Part shown: in pieces, positions 54,456 through 63,279 of the stretch
Layout of the letters: every line of letters starts with the position of its first letter
How positions within the stretch are numbered: the stretch's first letter is position 1
From: Bacillus sonorensis NBRC 101234 = KCTC 13918
GTDB taxonomy: Bacteria; Bacillota; Bacilli; Bacillales; Bacillaceae
Length of the DNA: 64,000 nucleotides
Direction of reading: 5' to 3'
Assembly (NCBI RefSeq): GCF_001592005.1
Contig: NZ_BCVZ01000005.1
Location: forward strand, 1 to 64,000
Notes under the pieces: generated by a model
Database searches by the model: none
Seen by the model: the letters and a program-made list of their open reading frames with translations, nothing else
Told to the model about the DNA's origin: nothing
Translations under genes and position numbers: made by a program

Positions 54456-54484
54456 AAAAAAATCCCGCTTTTATCCAAGCGGGA
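54456..54484 (-). terminator. Terminator of the spoIIIA operon
   Basis: TCCCGCTT/AAGCGGGA stem (54463-54470 with 54477-54484) and seven T residues on the - strand. Confidence 0.9.
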
Positions 54485-54491
54485 ACCGTTT

Positions 54492-55145
54492 TTATTCAGA
54501 AGGCTCAAATGTAACAGCCACATCATTGAGGTTTTTCACTTCTTTTTCGACGATGTCAATAATATCTATCGCGGCGGCTTTTGAATGCTCTTTCGCTTTC
54601 ACCGTAATGTTGACCTTATCTCCTTCAGCATTGACTAGAGCATCTTTGTATCCTTTGGTTTTAATCAGTGTTTCCAGCGTTTTTTCCGTTCCTTCCGCAT
54701 CGCTCAGCTCTGTCATCTTATCATAGGCTTCGCTTTTTTCCTTTGCTGTCGCTTTGTCGCTCATGACGATGTCGTTTAATTCTTCCCTCATTTTGCTGCG
54801 CTGATCATCCATTTCCATCCGGTATGTCGTAAAGTCGTCTCCCTCAGACGTTTCTTCCGTCACCACACTGCCATCTCCTGCACTCTGTTCGTTGGCCGAC
54901 GTTTCTTTATCTTCAGTTTGTTTGTCTTCGGTTTGTTTGTCTTCGGTTTTGCCTTTTTCGGAGTCTGTTCCTTTATCTTTTGCAGGCTGCTCTTCCATCG
55001 GTTTTTCTTTTTCAGCGGCGACTTGTCCTTTCTCATCAACAGTCACTACATTTTCTCCTTCAGGTGACATGATATAATAGACACTCAGCACAACGACGAG
55101 ACTTAACATGGTTAAAAGCCAGACCGTTTGTTTTTTCAGCATCAT
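54492..55145 (-). CDS. spoIIIAH: SpoIIIAH, mother-cell half of the feeding-tube channel
   Basis: A 217-residue protein with an N-terminal membrane helix (about 6-27), a long Glu/Lys/Asp/Thr-rich linker containing TEDKQTEDKQTEDK repeats, and a C-terminal YscJ/FliF-like ring-building domain (about 110-217). It binds forespore SpoIIQ in the intermembrane space. It is the last gene of the operon; its start directly follows the spoIIIAG stop. Confidence 0.95.
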   Translation of the reverse strand: MMLKKQTVWLLTMLSLVVVLSVYYIMSPEGENVVTVDEKGQVAAEKEKPMEEQPAKDKGTDSEKGKTEDKQTEDKQTEDKETSANEQSAGDGSVVTEETSEGDDFTTYRMEMDDQRSKMREELNDIVMSDKATAKEKSEAYDKMTELSDAEGTEKTLETLIKTKGYKDALVNAEGDKVNITVKAKEHSKAAAIDIIDIVEKEVKNLNDVAVTFEPSE

Positions 55146-55835
55146 TTATGAATCCTCCTTCATTTTTTTAGGGGCAACAGCGACGCGGTGGCTTGGAACG
55201 TCAAGAACCCTTGTCACTGCTTCAATGATTGTTTGTTTTATTTGAACGTTGTCGACTCCCTGAGCGACAACGAGAACGCCTCTAATCTCGGGCTTTTTCG
55301 TCTGGACGACAACCGGCGTCTCTTCCTGGCCGTGTTTGATCATGACGATCTCTTCATCTGATGATGTTTCGGTAACGGTCCTTTTTCCGCCCTGTTTGTC
55401 TGTTTCATCTGTTGATGTTTCTTGTGTTTTCTTATTTTTTTCAAACACCTTCAGGGAAGTCGCATCAACATTGACGACGATCGACACATCCTCAACACCG
55501 ATGATCGTTTCCAGAATCTCTTTCATCTGGTTCTCGTAATCCCGTTCATAGTCCTCGATAGAATCTTTCGGCTTGTCAGCCCCGGCCGGCTTAAACACTT
55601 CTTGTTCACGGCCTTTTTTCTGGTTTTCGGATGACGTTTTTGATGATGCGGCGGGAAGATCCATTTTTGGCTGAGATGGCCCGGAAGAAAAAATCTGGCT
55701 CGCCAGCATAAAGGAAACGCCCAGTACAAATAACAGCAGAAAATAGTGGTATTTCGTCAGTCTCGCTTTTCCTTCTTTGTCTTCTTTCGGGAGCAGATGA
55801 CCGATCAGCTTCTCGATCCAGGTTCTTTTATTCAT
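55146..55835 (-). CDS. spoIIIAG: SpoIIIAG, ring-forming channel component
   Basis: A 229-residue protein with one membrane helix (about 27-48, YHYFLLLFVLGVSFML) and a periplasm-like ring domain (ILETIIGVEDVSIVVNVDATSLKVF ... VVQTKKPEIRGVLVVAQGVDN). A charged insertion about residues 130-165 resembles the beta-triangle extension known in B. subtilis SpoIIIAG. It overlaps spoIIIAF by 8 bases. Confidence 0.94.
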   Translation of the reverse strand: MNKRTWIEKLIGHLLPKEDKEGKARLTKYHYFLLLFVLGVSFMLASQIFSSGPSQPKMDLPAASSKTSSENQKKGREQEVFKPAGADKPKDSIEDYERDYENQMKEILETIIGVEDVSIVVNVDATSLKVFEKNKKTQETSTDETDKQGGKRTVTETSSDEEIVMIKHGQEETPVVVQTKKPEIRGVLVVAQGVDNVQIKQTIIEAVTRVLDVPSHRVAVAPKKMKEDS

Positions 55836-56457
55836 TGCCGCTTTGTTCTCCCCCTTCGAAATGGACTGTGATCTTGTCGGGGTTCATGTCCCATATGCCT
55901 GCAAGCTGTTTTTTGATGTTTTCTGCTTCTTGATGCTCCCGGCCGCGATTGGTCTGATAGTCTTCATCAGTATTGATGTCCACAGGCGAGACGGCTTGGA
56001 CCGTTTTTTCGGAAGCGGCTTCCAAATAGACGACGGCTTCCATATGCCGGGCGATGTCTTCCTCAGATTGCAGGCGGCCGTTTGAAGAGATTTTCACTTG
56101 TTCTATTTTATATTTGTCATGACTGAACCTCTCCTCTGCACTCTGTTTTAATTGAGCAGCCATCTGTTCTAAAATATATGCTTGTTGTGAGGCTTGTATT
56201 TCTTTTTTTTCTGAATTCAGCTGATTTTTTATTTCTTCGGATTGAACTTGTCCATTTTTCGTCAGCTGCTCGAAGATCACGTCAGGATCGGCGCGGAACA
56301 GCGAAAAAATCGGATTCAGGATGACAACGATTAATAGAAGGCTGATCACCATTTTTGCGTATTTCTGCATGCTGGAGTTCGGCAGAAGCATGTCGATGAT
56401 GATGGCGAGCAGAATAAATAAAATAATGTTTGTCAGCCACTCTGTGAGAAAGCTCAC
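55828..56457 (-). CDS. spoIIIAF: SpoIIIAF, sporulation channel component
   Basis: A 209-residue protein with two N-terminal membrane helices (about 8-26 and 35-54) and a soluble ring-building-like domain after about residue 85. Length matches B. subtilis (206). It needs the preceding SpoIIIAE and the following SpoIIIAG in the SpoIIIA-SpoIIQ apparatus. Confidence 0.93.
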   Translation of the reverse strand: MSFLTEWLTNIILFILLAIIIDMLLPNSSMQKYAKMVISLLLIVVILNPIFSLFRADPDVIFEQLTKNGQVQSEEIKNQLNSEKKEIQASQQAYILEQMAAQLKQSAEERFSHDKYKIEQVKISSNGRLQSEEDIARHMEAVVYLEAASEKTVQAVSPVDINTDEDYQTNRGREHQEAENIKKQLAGIWDMNPDKITVHFEGGEQSGNE

Positions 56458-56470
56458 ATCAACCCCTCCC

Positions 56471-57682
56471 CTATTTCATCATCATGGTCAGGTTCCCTGC
56501 CGTAATAATCACAGTTAAGCTTAAGAAAAACATCAGTGAGACGATGGCCATCGCCGCGAATATATAGATGACGCTCTTGCTGATCACATCAAGGCAGCTG
56601 ATGACGGGTCCGCCTCCCAAGGGCTGCAAAACAGCGGCGGCAACTTTGTATATCAGGGCAAGGGAGAGGATCTTGACAGCCGGGAAGGCGGCGATGCAAA
56701 TCAGAATGGCAACACCGAGAATTCCGACGGTGTTTTTGAGCAGAAGCGAAGCGCTGATCACCGTATCTGTCGCTTCAGTGAACATCCGGCCCAAAACAGG
56801 AATAAAATTGCCCGTGATAAATTTGGCCGTCCGTAACGTGATGCCGTCCGTAACGGCGGCTGATGCCCCCTGGACAGAGATGACGCCGAGAAATACCGTC
56901 AAAAAAGCGGCCAGCGTGCCGATTGCGACATTCCTCAGCAGCTGGGCAAGCTGTGTTACTTTGTACTGTTCCGTCATCGTGCTGACGATGCTTAATATCG
57001 CGGATAAAAATAAAAGCGGAAGCACAACATACTGGATAAAAAGGCCGCTCGTATTCATTAAAAACAGAATGACAGGATGGAAGAAAGCGGCTGATGCGGC
57101 TCCTCCCGAAGTCGCCATCAGCGCGAGGAGCAGGGGGACGAGCGATAGAATGAAGCTTGTCATCGTCTGGATCGTTTCATTCGCGTATGTGACGGCAACC
57201 CGGAAGCTGTTCAGCGCAAGAATGATCAGCACCATATAAACGATCGCATAGGCGACTTTGCTGACCGTGCTTTGCTGGAACGCGTTTTGCAGCAGCTGGA
57301 GCAATACACAGAATATCGTCAAAAGGATCAGGGTTCCTAAAAGCTTCCCATTTGCCAGCACTTCATGAAACAAATAGGAAAAAAGCGCTTTACCCCATTC
57401 TTCAGGCGAAAAATGCTTCTCGCCTTTAATGAATTCCATTAAGCTTCCTTTTTGGCTTTCCGGAAGATGGCCGCCGTATTCCGTCATGATGTTGTTCCAA
57501 AACTCGCCGACCCGGTCCATCTCCAGCGACTCGGCCTGCTGATCGGCCATCGCTTCCGCCGATTTTTCGGCAGCGCCCGCTTCTCCAGCCGGTTCCCCGC
57601 CTTTTTCCGAAGCCTGCACCTCCCTCGCCCCCGCGAAAACGAGGCCGATGACCAAGAGCCAGAACAGTAAATGACGTTTCAC
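56471..57682 (-). CDS. spoIIIAE: SpoIIIAE, polytopic channel component
   Basis: A 403-residue membrane protein with an N-terminal signal sequence (about 1-24), a soluble segment with WNNIMTEYGGHLPESQKG, and about seven or eight membrane helices. It is related to permease-like components of the sporulation secretion apparatus. It lies between spoIIIAD and spoIIIAF. Confidence 0.94.
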   Translation of the reverse strand: MKRHLLFWLLVIGLVFAGAREVQASEKGGEPAGEAGAAEKSAEAMADQQAESLEMDRVGEFWNNIMTEYGGHLPESQKGSLMEFIKGEKHFSPEEWGKALFSYLFHEVLANGKLLGTLILLTIFCVLLQLLQNAFQQSTVSKVAYAIVYMVLIILALNSFRVAVTYANETIQTMTSFILSLVPLLLALMATSGGAASAAFFHPVILFLMNTSGLFIQYVVLPLLFLSAILSIVSTMTEQYKVTQLAQLLRNVAIGTLAAFLTVFLGVISVQGASAAVTDGITLRTAKFITGNFIPVLGRMFTEATDTVISASLLLKNTVGILGVAILICIAAFPAVKILSLALIYKVAAAVLQPLGGGPVISCLDVISKSVIYIFAAMAIVSLMFFLSLTVIITAGNLTMMMK

Positions 57683-57703
57683 ACCAAAAATCCCCCTTTC
57701 TGA

Positions 57704-58099
57704 CTACGACATGGATGGGATCAGCCCGATAATGGTTTCGATAATGACGGTTAAAATCGGAACGGCCATGACTAAAATGAGGATTTTGCCTGCAAGCTCG
57801 ATTTTCGAGGCGATCGCCCCCTGCCCGGCATCCTTTGTCAGCTGTGCGCCAAACTCCGCTATATATGCGATCCCGATAATTTTCAAAATCGTTTCGACAT
57901 ACATCATGTTGATATTTGCATTGACGGCTATCTTTTCGATCATGCGGATGATCTCGTACACCTGATCCACTAAGAACAAAAAAATCGTACAGCCGGTAAA
58001 TACGACGATCATAAAAGCAAATGTCGGTTTTTGCTCTTTGACAATCAAGCTGAGGAAGGTTGCAATCATTCCCAATCCTACGATTTGAACGATTTCAAT
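57704..58099 (-). CDS. spoIIIAD: SpoIIIAD, small membrane protein, apparent ATT start
   Basis: A protein of about 131 residues with four hydrophobic helices, and YVETILKIIGIAYIAEFGAQLTKDAGQGAIASKIELAGK as its conserved middle (shown in parts: YVETILKII, AEFGAQLTKDAGQG). Similarity to B. subtilis SpoIIIAD begins before the first ATG (58069) or TTG (58075), both of which lack an SD. The frame runs back to an in-frame TAG (the spoIIIAC stop at 58112-58114). Between them only TTA, CTC and ATT occur, and the ATT at 58099 is 7 bases after GGGGGG, so ATT is proposed. The SD sits right after the spoIIIAC stop. Confidence 0.88.
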   Translation of the reverse strand: MEIVQIVGLGMIATFLSLIVKEQKPTFAFMIVVFTGCTIFLFLVDQVYEIIRMIEKIAVNANINMMYVETILKIIGIAYIAEFGAQLTKDAGQGAIASKIELAGKILILVMAVPILTVIIETIIGLIPSMS

Positions 58100-58111
58100 G
58101 AGTAAGCCCCC

Positions 58112-58318
58112 CTATCCCTGGAATAGAAAGACAGCTTTTATCTTTTGGAAAAGATCATCGACGACAGTTGCAACCATGAATAAAATATAAATAAAGCCTA
58201 AAAGAGTGACCCATTGGGCGTATTCTTTCTTTCCCATTTGATCAAGTATGGTGTGAAGAAAAGCGACGACGATCCCGACGCCTGCTATTTGAAAAATGAT
58301 ATTTACGTCTACTCCCAT
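58112..58318 (-). CDS. spoIIIAC: SpoIIIAC, small membrane protein
   Basis: A 68-residue protein with two membrane helices (VNIIFQIAGVGIVVAFLHTIL and WVTLLGFIYILFMVATVV), the same length as in B. subtilis, and related to the N-terminal part of SpoIIIAD. It is 22 bases from spoIIIAB. Confidence 0.95.
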   Translation of the reverse strand: MGVDVNIIFQIAGVGIVVAFLHTILDQMGKKEYAQWVTLLGFIYILFMVATVVDDLFQKIKAVFLFQG

Positions 58319-58340
58319 TTCATGTGTGCTCCCCTCTTCA

Positions 58341-58856
58341 TTACATCAATAGAAGAACCAGTAACAGTCCCGCCAAAAATCCAAGGCTTTTTACCATTTT
58401 TTCGTTTTTCGCCTGGGCGAGGTTCGCTTCGGCTTCCTCCGTTTCCAAATGGGTCAGCGCCAGTTTGATATGCTTCTGCTGCGAAACCAGATCATGCCTG
58501 CCGAGCGTTTCTCCAAATTGCCTTAAAATATCAAATTCCTTTGTTTTGAGAGCCGTTTTGGACCATACTTTCCTCAGACTGTCCTCCCAAGCTGCCCCGG
58601 CTGATGCGCTGCCTTCTTCAAGCTTTTCCGAGAACGCTTCAAACAGGGAGGAAACAGGTTCAGAAAGCTGTTCCGCGATATGCTTTGAAGCCAGACGGAG
58701 CGGAGTATGCCCATACATGATTTCAGCCTCCAGCGATTGCAGAGCGGCCAGTAGCTGCCGGATTTGCTTCGGTCTTTCACTGAAGGGTTTTGCCATTTCA
58801 AAACCCGTCCATGTGGCAGCCCCCAAAATCAACGCAGCCCCCAAAAGCTTCAGCAT
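58341..58856 (-). CDS. spoIIIAB: SpoIIIAB, GspF-like membrane protein
   Basis: A 171-residue protein: N-terminal helix (LLGAALILGAATWTGFEMA), a helical soluble domain resembling type II secretion GspF proteins, and a C-terminal membrane helix (GFLAGLLLVLLLM). It overlaps spoIIIAA by 7 bases. It probably recruits the SpoIIIAA ATPase. Confidence 0.94.
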   Translation of the reverse strand: MLKLLGAALILGAATWTGFEMAKPFSERPKQIRQLLAALQSLEAEIMYGHTPLRLASKHIAEQLSEPVSSLFEAFSEKLEEGSASAGAAWEDSLRKVWSKTALKTKEFDILRQFGETLGRHDLVSQQKHIKLALTHLETEEAEANLAQAKNEKMVKSLGFLAGLLLVLLLM

Positions 58857-59773
58857 GGCAAAACCCTCTGATTCGCAGCAAGCGGCTCCCCGTCTCCGCC
58901 GCAGATCCGGCTGACAGTGCCGGGACCGTTTTTCCGAGATAGCTCCACGATCCGCTGAAATACGCCATGCTCCCGAAGCAGTTTTAAAGAAGGCCGTTTG
59001 CTGACATCTGAATACGTAAAACCGTGGGCTGACACGATCACCGACACCCCGGCATGCACCGCTTCTAAAAGGGCTTCGGCATCCTCCATTCTGCCGATCT
59101 CGTCCGCAATGACCACCTCGGGGCTCATCGACCTGATCATCATCATCAGCCCTTCCGCCTTCGGACAGGCGTCAAGAATATCGATGCGGTTTCCAAACTT
59201 GTACTGCGGAATGCCGTTTACACATCCGGCAATCTCTGACCTTTCATCAACGATCGCGGCCTTTTTCGCGGGGATTTTGCCGCTTCCCGTGCTGATCAAT
59301 CTTCCCAGATCCCTGAGCAAAGTCGTTTTGCCTGTTTGAGGAGGACCGATGATCAGCGTGTTCAGCCATCCGTTTTGATAGAGATCCGGCACATACGGCT
59401 TTGCTATGCCGATTTTTTCTTTGGCGATCCGGATATTAAAGGAGGAAATCTCCCTGATACCCTTGACCGCCCCGTTTTCGACGACGACCCGTCCGGCAAG
59501 GCCGACGCGATGGCCGCCCTTGATCGTGATATATCCTTTTTTCAATTCCTCTTCAAGCGTATACATGCTGTAATCGCCCAGCCGGTTCAAAAATATCGCT
59601 GAATCCTCCGGTGTCGGCGCATAATTCAAAAAAAGCGGCTGCCCTTTCCGCACCAATTCCAGCGGACGACTTGTCCTCATCCGAATTTCTTCTATCTGAT
59701 CCACTTCATCTTTAGTAAGCCCGGCTAGCGCCCGTTTCACCGTGTCAGGGAGAATATCTGTGATGTAATGCAA
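58850..59773 (-). CDS. spoIIIAA: SpoIIIAA, secretion ATPase
   Basis: A 307-residue ATPase of the R3H/GspE-like group. Walker A is IIGPPQTGKTTLLRDLGR, the Walker B-type region is PEVVIADEIGRMEDAEAL, and VSAHGFTYSDVSKRPS completes the site. It is thought to energise the SpoIIIA-SpoIIQ channel between mother cell and forespore. It is the first gene of the operon, behind a SigE promoter. Confidence 0.95.
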   Translation of the reverse strand: MHYITDILPDTVKRALAGLTKDEVDQIEEIRMRTSRPLELVRKGQPLFLNYAPTPEDSAIFLNRLGDYSMYTLEEELKKGYITIKGGHRVGLAGRVVVENGAVKGIREISSFNIRIAKEKIGIAKPYVPDLYQNGWLNTLIIGPPQTGKTTLLRDLGRLISTGSGKIPAKKAAIVDERSEIAGCVNGIPQYKFGNRIDILDACPKAEGLMMMIRSMSPEVVIADEIGRMEDAEALLEAVHAGVSVIVSAHGFTYSDVSKRPSLKLLREHGVFQRIVELSRKNGPGTVSRICGGDGEPLAANQRVLPC

Positions 59774-59809
59774 AAACGCTCCCTCCTCTTTTAGCTTGTC
59801 TTCTATAAA

Positions 59810-59838
59810 AATGTATGATCAAAGGAAGACTTTATGAC
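59810..59838 (-). promoter_or_regulatory. SigE promoter of the spoIIIA operon
   Basis: On the - strand GTCATAA (-35) and CATACATT (-10) are 14 bp apart, matching the mother-cell SigE consensus. They lie 37 bases upstream of the spoIIIAA start. Confidence 0.75.
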
Positions 59839-59863
59839 AAGTCAGGACTCTTACCGGCCTTCA

Positions 59864-60145
59864 TTATTTATAGATTCCTGCAATAATGAAGACAACTCCC
59901 ATGAAGATGAGGATGAGTTTCGCATACGATAGCTGCCCTGCGATCTGATATATTCCGATCGTCATTGTAATAATGAAAATAAGCGGCCCGACCATTGCCA
60001 GCACGCTGTTTACGACAACCGCCTTGCGGACGTCATTAAAAAGAAGCATGATGACCGCCGCTGTAAGCTCAATCAGCGAGGATACAACTCTTAAAGCCGC
60101 CATTGTCAAAACGGTTGGATTGACTTGTCCAAAGAAAAACTTCAT
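59864..60145 (-). CDS. yqhV: Small membrane protein YqhV (DUF2619)
   Basis: A 93-residue protein with three membrane helices. Start 60145 (MKFFFGQVNPTVLTMAALR) is favoured by the GGAGG upstream and by the length of B. subtilis YqhV. It precedes spoIIIAA. Function unknown. Confidence 0.88.
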   Translation of the reverse strand: MKFFFGQVNPTVLTMAALRVVSSLIELTAAVIMLLFNDVRKAVVVNSVLAMVGPLIFIITMTIGIYQIAGQLSYAKLILIFMGVVFIIAGIYK

Positions 60146-60241
60146 ATCATAAACCTCCATTAACACTTCCGGCTTGTTTACAATCTATGCTCTCTCTTTA
60201 AAAAGTAGTCTTCTGATTTTTCTATTTCGAACTTGCAAAAC

Positions 60242-60277
60242 AAAAAAAGAGCCGGCTTCATATGAAGCCGGCTCTTT
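60242..60277 (-). terminator. Terminator of efp
   Basis: A perfect 16-bp palindromic stem (60246-60277) with seven T residues on the - strand. Confidence 0.93.
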
Positions 60278-60287
60278 AGCCGCTGGC

Positions 60288-60845
60288 CTACGCTCTTGAT
60301 ACGTAAGATCCGTCAGATGTATTGACAACGAGTGTATCCCCTTCGTTTACGAAGAATGGAACGTTGACAACTAAACCGGTTTCTGTTTTTGCCGGTTTTG
60401 TTCCGCCTGATGCTGTATCGCCTTTGATGCCCGGTTCTGTTTCCACAACCTTCAGCTCAACAGTGTTCGGAAGTTCGATTCCAAGCGTCTCTGCCTGATA
60501 CATCACGATTTGAACGGACATGTTTTCAAGCAGGAACTTGAGCTCGTGTTCAATCTGAGACGTATTCAGTTCGAGCTGCTCATAGCTGCTCGTATCCATA
60601 AAAACGTGCTGATCGCCGTTGGCATACAGGTATTGCATCGTTTTTGTCTCAATTTGGGCGCGGGCCACTTTCTCGCCTGCGCGGAAGGTTTTTTCTTGAA
60701 TTGCGCCGGTGCGGAGATTTCTCAGTTTTGAACGGACAAACGCTGCACCTTTACCAGGTTTGACGTGCTGGAAATCAACAACGCGCCAAATGCCTCCGTC
60801 CACTTCAATCGTTAAACCTGTGCGAAAATCGTTTACTGAAATCAT
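60288..60845 (-). CDS. efp: Translation elongation factor P
   Basis: A 185-residue, three-domain EF-P that rescues ribosomes at polyproline. The tip Lys32 lies in [13 protein letters not shown], the position that in B. subtilis carries a 5-aminopentanol modification. The C-terminal signature [17 protein letters not shown] is intact. It follows yqhT by 31 bases and ends the unit. Confidence 0.97.
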   Translation of the reverse strand: MISVNDFRTGLTIEVDGGIWRVVDFQHVKPGKGAAFVRSKLRNLRTGAIQEKTFRAGEKVARAQIETKTMQYLYANGDQHVFMDTSSYEQLELNTSQIEHELKFLLENMSVQIVMYQAETLGIELPNTVELKVVETEPGIKGDTASGGTKPAKTETGLVVNVPFFVNEGDTLVVNTSDGSYVSRA

Positions 60846-60876
60846 GGTTTTCCTCCTATAGCTCCAATCAAACGGA

Positions 60877-61938
60877 TTATAAAATAATTAAATCTTTTGC
60901 GGAATGGGTGAGAGATTCGTTCCCGCCGTCAGTAAGGACAATATCGTCCTCGATTCTGACTCCGCCTGTGCCCGGTATGTAGATTCCCGGTTCAACCGTT
61001 ACAACCATGCCTTTTTCAAGCTGCTGGTCAGAACGGGCTGACAGCGCAGGACCTTCATGAACTTCCATGCCGAGCCCATGGCCTGTCGAATGACCGAAAT
61101 ATTCGCCGTAGCCTTTGGAAGAGATATAGTCCCTCGTATAGGCGTCAGCTTGTTTGCCGGTAATTCCCGGCTTGATATTATCCATGCCGATCGCCTGCGC
61201 TTCATACACGGTTTGATAAATGCTTTTCAGCTCGTCACTCGGCTCTCCCACCGCGATCGTACGCGTAATATCCGAGCAGTACCCTTTATAATAAGCCCCG
61301 AAATCCAAGGTCACAAAGTCACCCTTCTCGACAGCCTTGTCACTCGCCACACCGTGCGGCAGACTTGAACGCAGTCCCGAAGCAACGATCATATCAAATG
61401 AAGAATGATCCGCCCCCTGGCTCCGCATGTAAAATTCCAGCTCATTGGCGATTGAAATTTCTGTCATGCCGGGCTTAATAACCGTCAGAATATGGCTGAA
61501 TGCATCATCTGCAATCTTTGCAGCTTCCTTTAATATCTTAATCTCTTCACTTGACTTAATCAAGCGCAACTTTTCCACCGATTGTGAAACCGGAACAAGC
61601 TCGGACGCCCCGAGCAAATCCTTGTAGGCAGCATACGTTCCGTATGTCATCTTATCCTGCTCAAAACCGATTTTATTTAATCCCATTTCTTTAATCACAT
61701 CGGCCGCCTTTTGGATGATTCCGCCCGAATGCTGGACGATGTCAAAACCTTTGACTTGATGTTTGGCCTGCTCTGTGTAGCGGAAATCAGTGATAAAGAC
61801 CGCTTTGTCCTCTGAAATGACAGCAAGACCTGCAGTGCCGGTAAATCCGGTTATGTACCTCAAGTTGACGCTGCTCGTCACCAGGAGCCCTTCGATGCCC
61901 AGACTGCCGAAAAGCTCTCTCAATTTTTTAAGTTTCAT
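60877..61938 (-). CDS. yqhT: M24 Xaa-Pro aminopeptidase-like protein (YqhT)
   Basis: A 353-residue metallopeptidase of the pita-bread fold. An N-terminal creatinase-like domain (about 1-130) precedes the catalytic domain with metal ligands in [45 protein letters not shown] and RIEDDIVLT. It likely removes residues preceding proline. It lies between aroQ and efp. Confidence 0.93.
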   Translation of the reverse strand: MKLKKLRELFGSLGIEGLLVTSSVNLRYITGFTGTAGLAVISEDKAVFITDFRYTEQAKHQVKGFDIVQHSGGIIQKAADVIKEMGLNKIGFEQDKMTYGTYAAYKDLLGASELVPVSQSVEKLRLIKSSEEIKILKEAAKIADDAFSHILTVIKPGMTEISIANELEFYMRSQGADHSSFDMIVASGLRSSLPHGVASDKAVEKGDFVTLDFGAYYKGYCSDITRTIAVGEPSDELKSIYQTVYEAQAIGMDNIKPGITGKQADAYTRDYISSKGYGEYFGHSTGHGLGMEVHEGPALSARSDQQLEKGMVVTVEPGIYIPGTGGVRIEDDIVLTDGGNESLTHSAKDLIIL

Positions 61939-61959
61939 TGTTTAACGTCCCCCCATTTG

Positions 61960-62391
61960 TTATTTGTTGTTCAAAAAATAACAGACAGCAAGCTTGTAGC
62001 CTTCAAAACCGAGCCCGGTAATCTGGCCGCGCGCCACGGGTGAAATAACCGACTGCCGCCGAAACTCTTCCCTCGCATGCGGATTTGAAATGTGAACTTC
62101 GATCACCGGTATGCTGATGGCGGCTACCGCATCGCGAATGGCGTAGCTGTAATGTGAGAAAGCGCCCGGATTTAAGACGACTCCATCATATTGATCTGAA
62201 GCTTCATGAAGCGCGTCGATGATATCCCCTTCATGGTTTGACTGAAAAAACGTCAGTTCGGCCTGAACGCCTTCGGCAAATTGAAAAAGCTTTTGCTCTA
62301 AATCGGTCAATGTATCTTTTCCGTACACTTCGGGTTCACGCTTTCCCAGCATGTTTAAATTCGGACCGTTCAAAATGAATATACGCGGCAA
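61960..62391 (-). CDS. aroQ: Type II 3-dehydroquinate dehydratase
   Basis: A 143-residue shikimate-pathway enzyme. The lid Tyr/Arg region is NGPNLNMLGKREPEVYG, the catalytic His is in NPGAFSHYSYAIRDA, and EVHISNPHAREEFR completes the site. The TTG at 62391 lies 6 bases after GGGGGG; codons upstream contain that SD and are not homologous. It corresponds to B. subtilis YqhS. Confidence 0.94.
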   Translation of the reverse strand: MPRIFILNGPNLNMLGKREPEVYGKDTLTDLEQKLFQFAEGVQAELTFFQSNHEGDIIDALHEASDQYDGVVLNPGAFSHYSYAIRDAVAAISIPVIEVHISNPHAREEFRRQSVISPVARGQITGLGFEGYKLAVCYFLNNK

Positions 62392-62494
62392 CTCTTTCCC
62401 CCCTTTTTGATGTAAAACTTGCCACCATTTGGCTTCACGCAAAAAAATGTCCACTTACAGTGAACATTTTATCATAATGCTTCCAGTCTCAACA

Positions 62495-63031
62495 CTATTC
62501 TCTTGATTCTCCAAGCGCACTGGAGAGCTTTTCGGAATTTAATTCATTATATTCAAATGAAATCGAATAGCCGACAAACAATCCGTACAGCAAATAGATG
62601 CAAAACGTCGTGACGACTGTTTTCCTTTTCAGTTCGGCAACCGTTTGCACATCCGGAAACATCGGATTAAACAGATAAAACACGACGAACCATAAAACAG
62701 CTCCGTATAAAAGGCCCGGCCACATTCCCTTCGCTTGTTTCAGACAGCCGTAGTAAAGAAGAGCGGCGCCGATGGAGATCACCCCGATCAGCAAAATGCT
62801 GACCACCGTTCCGAGAAATCCATTTTTCCAGCCGCCGAGCATAAAGGGCTGAAGAATCATATTCGGATTCACCTCGGAAAACTTAAACAAATACGCCAGC
62901 TCTCCTAAAACGCTCCAGAGAATGCCGCCGATAAATCCCGTCGAGATGACCCTCCCGGTGAACGATACGGGATTTTCCCGTTTATTTTGCTCCAGTTCTT
63001 CAGGCTGTTTTTCATTGTCTTCATTGCTCAT
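62495..63031 (-). CDS. yqhR: Membrane protein YqhR
   Basis: A 178-residue protein with an acidic/polar N-terminus (about 1-22) and four membrane helices, ending in a polar tail. It matches B. subtilis YqhR in position, between aroQ and the divergent yqhQ. GAGGTGAACTGTCAGC precedes the ATG. Function unknown. Confidence 0.88.
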   Translation of the reverse strand: MSNEDNEKQPEELEQNKRENPVSFTGRVISTGFIGGILWSVLGELAYLFKFSEVNPNMILQPFMLGGWKNGFLGTVVSILLIGVISIGAALLYYGCLKQAKGMWPGLLYGAVLWFVVFYLFNPMFPDVQTVAELKRKTVVTTFCIYLLYGLFVGYSISFEYNELNSEKLSSALGESRE

Positions 63032-63279
63032 GCTGACAGTTCACCTCCATTCCCAGTATGTCCAAAAACGGAGGCGCCAACATGATCTCTGCAAGTTTTT
63101 TAAACAAAAGTGTAAAAATCAAGAAAACGGGTATACTTTAATTAGATTTGACAATTCGGTTCCCTAATTTCTTAAATTTTTAGGCCCATCAATCTAGAGG
63201 TTTCAGCGCTTTTCCTGTACAATAAGGTGTAAGGAAATGGTTAATGTAATCATAGATTGATACAGATAGGTTGATGCAG

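Noticed and set aside
54900-55010. Tandem TEDKQ repeats in spoIIIAH considered as a mobile or CRISPR-like repeat
   Set aside because: The repeats are in frame, only 15-18 bases long, and fit the flexible linker of the protein.
56568-57239. 223-codon + strand ORF over spoIIIAE
   Set aside because: Antisense to a conserved polytopic sporulation protein; Arg/Thr-rich composition is typical of a hydrophobic gene's complement.
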